A model generated the notes under the pieces. That model made no database searches and was not told the DNA's origin. It worked only from the letters and a program-made list of their open reading frames with translations. A DNA stretch of 64,000 nucleotides. It comes from Tamarix chinensis (Eukaryota > Streptophyta > Magnoliopsida > Caryophyllales > Tamaricaceae). The stretch is taken from positions 81,375,672 through 81,439,671 of the forward strand of contig CM060180.1 of the NCBI GenBank assembly GCA_030549775.1, written 5' to 3'. How positions within the stretch are numbered: the first letter of the stretch is position 1; each line of letters begins with the position of its first letter. Position numbers and translations under genes: made by a program. Positions 58,198 through 64,000 of the stretch are shown piece after piece.

Positions 58198-59968
58198 TCT
58201 ATATATATATATAAACTGATTTGTCTAGCAGACAATATACAGACAAATTTTCCCGCCTAAACTATATCATTAATTACACTACTGCCATATATTATTACTA
58301 ATTAATAAGATAGAATAATTAATATAACTTTTTATTAATATAATGTGGCTATTCATCTCCTATGTACATTGAATGTATATAACTATTCATTTGCTGCACA
58401 ACAATTAATTTTAATAAAGTATTAACTATATATTTTCTAATCACATAATTTTTTAATTAATTATCTGAACATAAGTAGAAAACTATTCATTTTCTCCGTA
58501 CTAATTGTATTTTCGGACTATTCATCTCTTGCATATTAATATATAAATAATTAATACACCAAAACTATTCATTTGTTGTACATATATCGAATAACTGATT
58601 TTAATAAAGTATTAATCAAATATTTTCTAATCAAATATTTTTTTTAATTAATTACCTGAACATATGCGGTCAACTATTAATTTCTTGTGTATTAATAAAA
58701 TTGTCAAACTATTCATATCCTACATATTAATATATAAATAATTGAAAAATAATTAATATACCAAATAAATTACATGAACCAGTCAACCAACACATATACA
58801 TCTACTACCGTTAATACAATGCAACTAGCAAATACATATAACTAATTTTAATGAAGTATTTTTTTAATGTTAGATCAACATCAATCAAATAGGATGATGA
58901 TGATGTTAATAATAATAATTTTTTATAATAATACTTTTATTATTTATGATTAATAATATGACTATTATTATTAATATAACTATAATAATTATAACTATTA
59001 ATATAATTAATACTAATATAATTATTTATATAATTTTGATAATTACTATTATCATAATTTATAATATAATAATGAATATTAATATAATTGATTATTACTA
59101 TTATGAATATTATCATGATTAATAATATAATTATTATTAAAAAAAATTAAAAAAATAATAACAACATTGGTTATTATATAAAAATATAGTTGTTTGGCAG
59201 ATAATATACAGACAAATTTTTTCGCCTAAAGTATACCTATTATTACTAATTATATATTATCACTGTCATATATTATTACTAATTAATAAGGTCAAATAAA
59301 GGATGAAATACTCCTATGTATTAATTGATTTGTCAAACTATTCATTTCCTATGCTGCATAATAACAAAATGATATTAATCTCCTACGTATTAATTGATAT
59401 ATTCATCTATTGCACATATGTCGAACAATACATATTAATCAAGAATTTTTTTTAATTAATTATCTAAAAATATGCAACCAACTATTTATCACATGCATAT
59501 TAATTGAATTGTAAAACTATTGAATATATGAATGTAACACATATATATATGTCAAACAACACATATTAATCAAGTATTTTCTTAATTAATTACTTGAACA
59601 TATGCAACCAACTATTCATCTCATGCATATTAATTGAATTGTCAAACTAATAATATATGAATGCAACTATTCATCTCATGTGAACAACAAATTCATATAA
59701 CTATTCATCTTTTGTCATTAATACAACATTATTATTCATATCCAACATGTACCAAATGCATATAACTATTCATCTGCTGCATGTATGTCAAACAATAAAT
59801 ATTAATTAAGTATTAATTATATATTTTTATTAATTAATTACTTGAACATATATAGTCAACTATTCATCTCCTACATATTAATTAAATTATTAAACTATTC
59901 ATCTCTTATATAATAATATATAAATAATTAATACACCATCCGTGCATTGCACGGGGAAATGTAACTAG
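58198..59968. mobile_element. Non-autonomous Helitron in the leader of element D
   Basis: The 5' end is TCTATATATATATATAAAC after an A. The 3' end has the hairpin CCGTGCATTGCACGG, ten bases, then CTAG, with T following. TC start, terminal hairpin, CTRR end and A/T insertion site without target duplication are the Helitron hallmarks, and the hairpin matches a common plant Helitron terminus. No Rep/helicase is encoded. The inside is AT-rich, with at least 13 copies of ACTATTCAT and an internal copy of the 5' region at 59190-59310. Confidence 0.85.
59190..59310. repeat. Internal copy of the Helitron 5' region
   Basis: Matches 58221-58330: both have GCAGAYAATATACAGACAAA, then CGCCTAAA, and later CATATATTATTACTAATTAA. 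The spacing is about 970 bases. Confidence 0.75.
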
Positions 59969-60505
59969 TTAGATAAGGAAAACACAATACTCGAGCACTC
60001 TAATATCAAAATACACGATCAAATCCAAAACAAAACACACACACCCTAATTAACCAAATGCTTCAACCACGTAAAACTTTCACAAATCATGCACACTTAG
60101 TCTATTCCAATACCAACTTATAATCACCACACGTGATCAAACAACATCAAAGATAACTTAATAATTCATGTTTTCAAGTAAAAAATAATAATTCAAAACA
60201 TTGAAATGCTACTTATAGCATGCACAATTCTGCACATACTATACACATGAAAATTTTCAAAACCATGTTGAGATTCTTATGCAAGATCAATGAAGATCCT
60301 TCCAAGAACCATGAAATATTATGTTATCACATGTAAGGAACATGTAAAACATGAAGTATTTTCTAAATATTAAAAAATAATTCATCAAGATTCAAAGACT
60401 TAAAGCAAGAGAATCAAGAACCTTACAGGAACTTCTAATGTTGCTTATGTTGAAGTTGAAACTCTAGTTGAATTTTTCACTTGAGTTGTTGACACAAATA
60501 ACCAT
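59969..60505 (-). other. Leader of element D, part next to the primer site
   Basis: About 540 bases of AT-rich leader, no recognisable coding or structural signal. Confidence 0.5.
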
Positions 60506-60517
60506 GATTTGATACCA
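60506..60517 (-). promoter_or_regulatory. Primer binding site of element D
   Basis: The minus strand reads TGGTATCAAATC followed by ATGG, a near match to the initiator tRNA-Met site, four bases from the LTR. Confidence 0.78.
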
Positions 60518-60521
60518 AATT

Positions 60522-61374
60522 TGATGTGGAAGATTATTAAAACATATTATTCTACAAAATAAATATTGTTTCAGTTGTCCTCAAGTATTGTAAAATCTTC
60601 AAAAGCTTCCTTGAACTGGAAATGTTGAAGTTGATTCCTATGTTGTATTTAGGTGGTGGTTGAGATCTAACCTAAGAAATTTAACCTTCTAAAGAGAAAT
60701 GTTTTATTTCTCAATATAATTCATTCTACTACTCTCTAAGTTTCTCACTCAAAGAAGAATGATACATGAAATTTTATGTGAATTCTCTCTATTTGAAATT
60801 TCTATTAATCTATTATGCATAGTGTGAGTGTTGGTAGATATATTATCCTATGCCTCTAGATCTTGATCTAGATTGAAGAGTAGTAGATCTAAAAGCTATC
60901 AATCATGATAAAATGTTTAAGGATATACCTTATTAATAAAAATAACCCTTTTAGCATGGCATAAATATATACATATGAGTTATAATTACATTTCACAAGC
61001 ATTAAATGATATACAACAAAATAACAAAGCTACACAAACTCTAAATATGTAATACATGGATTTAACATAATCTAATCTAACTTTGTACCTTGTAGCCTTT
61101 TCTTCCATGCAAATTTATAATTCTTGTAATGCCATTGTATTGTACATCAAAGATATTCAATATTTGAACTTCTTGCAAACATATATAATACCTACAAGAA
61201 TTATTCAACATAGTAGTAGAAGCATAAGAATTTTCAAGCACAATGGGTTCTATCTCCAAGTATGCTAATTCTTCTCATTTTTTATCCCTTGAAGAATCCA
61301 AGTATGCTAATTCTTCTTTTTCTTCATCCCTTGAAGAATAAGATTGAGAGTGAGTTAGAGATGCTTCTGCATCA
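60522..61374 (-). repeat. 5' LTR of element D
   Basis: On the minus strand it starts TGATGCAGAAGCATC and ends CTTCCACATCA. The opening peptide frame includes LEIEPIVLEN and CRYYICLQEV (61077-61259), with a duplicated segment EEELAYL. The outer flank is ttacc. Confidence 0.82.
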
Positions 61375-61784
61375 TTACCCTTTATTGAGATTACTTGTGC
61401 TATAATATATGATTTTTTCCTATGTTCCTTATGATGTCTTATGTATATATTGGGATTAATATCACTTGATGCATAAATGTTTATATATCATGTCCATACT
61501 ATGTTCCTTGTAATTATGATTTATGGAAGAATAACATATATGAATGAATCCTTGAGATGAATTAGGTATTTTGTACCTTATTATATTTAAAAGATGAAAC
61601 TATAATGATTCTCTAATTTAACTATAATATCTTAGACGTATCATAAATTGCATTTTATTATCTTCACTAGATTGCTTGTTTGTCTCATCATGCTTGATTA
61701 GATGTCATGTATCATATAAATATATGAATGATGTTTTAAGTGCTCGTTAGAGTTTGAAATTGTTCACCACTTTACCATACTAAT
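61375..61784. other. Unassigned AT-rich segment
   Basis: About 410 bases, no feature recognised. Confidence 0.45.
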
Positions 61785-62450
61785 TATAATACCTCCATTT
61801 TTTACTACATAAAATTTTTGTTTGAAAACATTAGAAAAGAGAAAATGTTACCAAACATACATAGAAAATGGCATCTTACCGTTGCATCTAACATAGAATA
61901 GACATCTGTTATCCATCCCATATTAGATATAAGGCTAAGAGACTAAACAAATCAAAATAAGAGTAGATTGCATGATCAATATGATATATAAATACCAAAA
62001 TAAAACACAAGACAAGAACTTGAGGATTCCCTAAAATAATCAAATGCATGAGAGTGTAAACCAAACGTATGAAGATACAATAACCTTAAAATTAGAAATA
62101 GGGAAAAGCCCTAAACCCTAATCCATTAAGGACTGAACAAAGGTCTTTGGATATCCATGCTCTTAAGCCTCTAAGCCTTATACAAGGTAGGCCCCGTATT
62201 GACAAATCGTAAAAATCTACACATGGTGTTTTGGTTATGGGATTGAGTAATTGACAAAATAAATGAGCACATTGGTACACCACATATTGAGAAATCCAAG
62301 TTACATATTCTAAGCATACAAGACCATAAGAAACAACAAAGGTCATACTAAACATAGTAGCATTCTTTCACATGATGCTTATATGCACATGTAGTATTGT
62401 AATCATATAATGCATCAATATTTCATGCCATATAAATACTTAGGAAATTT
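61785..62450 (-). mobile_element. Probable long LTR of family L, reverse (copy Li)
   Basis: Begins TATAATACCTCC, then TTTTTTACTAC and GAAAATGTTACC, and the terminal stem-loop region GCATCTAACATAG...CATATTAGATATAAGG, all matching the reversed 3' end of Lh. Stem: 61886-61895 with 61919-61928. The other end was not found and the right boundary is arbitrary. The 87-codon minus ORF at 62092-62355 has no recognisable domain. Confidence 0.55.
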
Positions 62451-63685
62451 GTATTATTTTTTGTAGCAATACAAAATAGATAATATGTATAGGAATGAAT
62501 AATTAACAATATATCTTACTAGGCTCTTCTATTGCCCACCTACATGGTATTCTATTAGGTCCATTTCTAAGTTTATGTGATCCATTAGATTCATTGTTGG
62601 TAAGAAATTATTCCTTTTTTGTTATCCATATTATTATTATTATTATTGAGAGATGGATTTATTATCACCCCTTGGTCTCAAATACCATGAAGCTATCAAT
62701 CAGTTTGGCTTAACTAAACTCTAGAGTTCCCTCAAACCATTCGATCGGTATGGTAAAAAAATAACTATTCTATGACTATTAGATTGATTCTAAAGAACTA
62801 GTTGATAGGTTTAATTAAAGAGTAAACAAATTCAACACACACAATTTGATTGATTGGTTTAGGCCAACCAATTGCTTGTTCTAAACACCAATCAATTGGT
62901 TTGGTTTAATTATTCAATTAGTTTTCTTCCAAAAGTACATAATAGATATTTTAACATGATTCAAACTCTAAAATATTACAAAATCCAAGCTATAACATTT
63001 TCATAGCATAAGACCAAGATTTCACATTCTTATATACTGAATCACACTTTATTTACAAGAAATTGGCTCTATTTCTAATGAATCAAACCCCTTTTCTTAG
63101 AAATCTTAATTACCCAATATTCATCATTAAATGATAAACTCTTATACAAGCATATAATAAGATTAACATATTATAGAGTACATTAACTCACATGCTTATT
63201 CATGACACATTTCAAGCTTGAGAATTACTTACTTGAAGCTTAATAAAATATTCCACCAAAGAGGAAAAACCATTAGTTGAAAGATTTTAACTTTTAAGAA
63301 CCTTAAAAAAGTTCAAAATTCAGAGATTGTGAAATAACCATTAGAAATCAATAAACTAGAATTAGAGAAAAAATCTTGCCACCTATAAGAGAAAAATAGG
63401 GGATATAGAGAAAGGATTAAAATATTGAATTAAATTAGAAGTAATCTTGATGTGGAGAAGAATTAGCATAAGTATTTGAAAAACTCAATTATTTTTATGG
63501 TTGAATGAAATAAGGATATTATTGGTTAATTGTAGATAATGAATTGGTCAAGGAGTGAGTAAGGATATGTAATAGATCAAAAACCCTAGTTTAACCATTC
63601 AAACCTGATATAAATGAGTGAATTTATTAAGAACAATTTGACTTCCATTTTAGAGTTCAAATGGTATTTTTTAAAAGAATACAGG
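62451..63685. other. Unassigned, possible retroelement LTR and primer site
   Basis: A primer-site-like sequence, TGGTATTTGAGACCAAG, reads on the minus strand at 62671-62687, next to ATTATTATTATTATT. To its right are repeated words around GATTGATTGGTTTAGG and its inverse (62840-62910) that suggest an LTR of another, possibly copia, element. No coding domain was found. Confidence 0.35.
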
Positions 63686-64000
63686 TGATGTGGAAGATTA
63701 TCCTCAAATAATATACAACAATTTAGGATCTTTTTATAATGATTACAAAAATGTAAAATGGAAACCAAACACTCGACTTCAATCATTTAGGATTCGGTCA
63801 ACTTTTAAGTATATCTAATCTAAGATCTAACTCTTATAATGAGAAACTTCTATTTCTAATTATATTACCCTTACTATTTCTCAATACATACTTAAGAAAG
63901 GAGAACAGAAGAAGAAGAGGAAGAAACATCCCTGATGCGCTATCGTATGCACAACAAATTTAATAAATAAATCCTAATTTCCAAATACATAGTAAATGGC
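63686..64000 (-). mobile_element. Probable CRM-like LTR, 3' end only, at the window edge
   Basis: Starts TGATGTGGAAGATTAT on the plus strand, like the 3' end of element D's LTR at 60522. It then shares loosely spaced words (ATCTAACCTAAG/ATCTAATCTAAG, TTCTCAATA). No primer site lies to the left, so it may be a solo or 3' LTR. It continues beyond the window. Confidence 0.4.

Larger units (their letters stand above)
54610..61374 (-). mobile_element. CRM-like Ty3/gypsy retrotransposon D, 5' part, reverse, with two insertions
   Basis: On the minus strand: 5' LTR 61374-60522, primer site, leader with a Helitron (58198-59968), gag from 57872, protease, RT split by a solo LTR (55289-56153), and truncation near 54610 just after the RT catalytic motif. 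RNase H, integrase and 3' LTR are missing. Unlike A and B, it keeps both the protease DSG and the RT YLDD, though stops disable it. Confidence 0.85.

Noticed and set aside
62092..62355. 87-codon minus ORF as a possible gene
   Set aside because: No domain or conserved copy found; it lies in the probable LTR Li and has no supporting promoter or splice structure.

Overview
This window reads as intergenic DNA from a large plant nuclear genome, almost certainly a flowering plant. The base composition is AT-rich, every coding trace is a transposable element full of stops and frameshifts, and the element types are plant-specific: Ty3 chromoviruses of CRM type, an Athila-type element, a Ty1/copia remnant, CACTA, a Helitron and a Harbinger-like MITE. 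I find no host gene, tRNA, rRNA or CRISPR array. The species cannot be named from this sequence.

The window is built from two components. The first is a set of CRM-like Ty3/gypsy elements. Their LTRs are 0.8-1.0 kb, begin TGATG and in several copies carry a conserved CCCTATATATACC promoter; most are followed by a degenerate initiator-tRNA-Met primer site. Element A (5524-20686, +) is complete but split by three later insertions. Element B (22815-26988, +) and element C (30348-33020, -) are 5' halves facing each other. Element D (about 54610-61374, -) is truncated in reverse transcriptase and carries a solo LTR and a Helitron. The second component, called family L here, is a set of very long LTRs (3.2-4.6 kb) with termini like TGAAATGCCCC and GGGGTGTTACA, seen only as LTRs with no internal region. 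They lie at 1-1362 (+), 1363-4686 (-), 7423-12055 (+), 15614-18828 (-), 26989-30347 (+), about 41880-43109 (+), 45997-53596 (-, split by another at 47814-52355, +) and from 61785 (-).

Layout: 1-4.7 kb, two L LTRs, one inside the other; 4.7-5.4 kb, right end of a CACTA transposon; 5.5-20.7 kb, element A with its nested insertions; 20.7-22.8 kb, spacer with a MITE; 22.8-33.0 kb, B, an L LTR, and C in convergent orientation; 33.2-35.8 kb, copia remnant; 36-43 kb, mostly unassigned repeats; 43.6-46.0 kb, Athila-type gag-protease; 46.0-53.6 kb, L LTR inside L LTR; 53.6-61.4 kb, a dispersed repeat and element D; 61.4-64.0 kb, further LTR fragments.

Insertion order can be read from exact or near-exact 5-bp target duplications: tttat, gaata/gaatg, tgaag/caaag, tttgg and aattc. 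The most interesting signal is in the L LTRs. They share a stem-loop near the 3' end whose two arms change sequence from copy to copy yet stay complementary. Four of them also carry duplicated arrays of short paired hairpins. The TATA position puts both inside the transcribed leader, which suggests a conserved RNA structure in this family.
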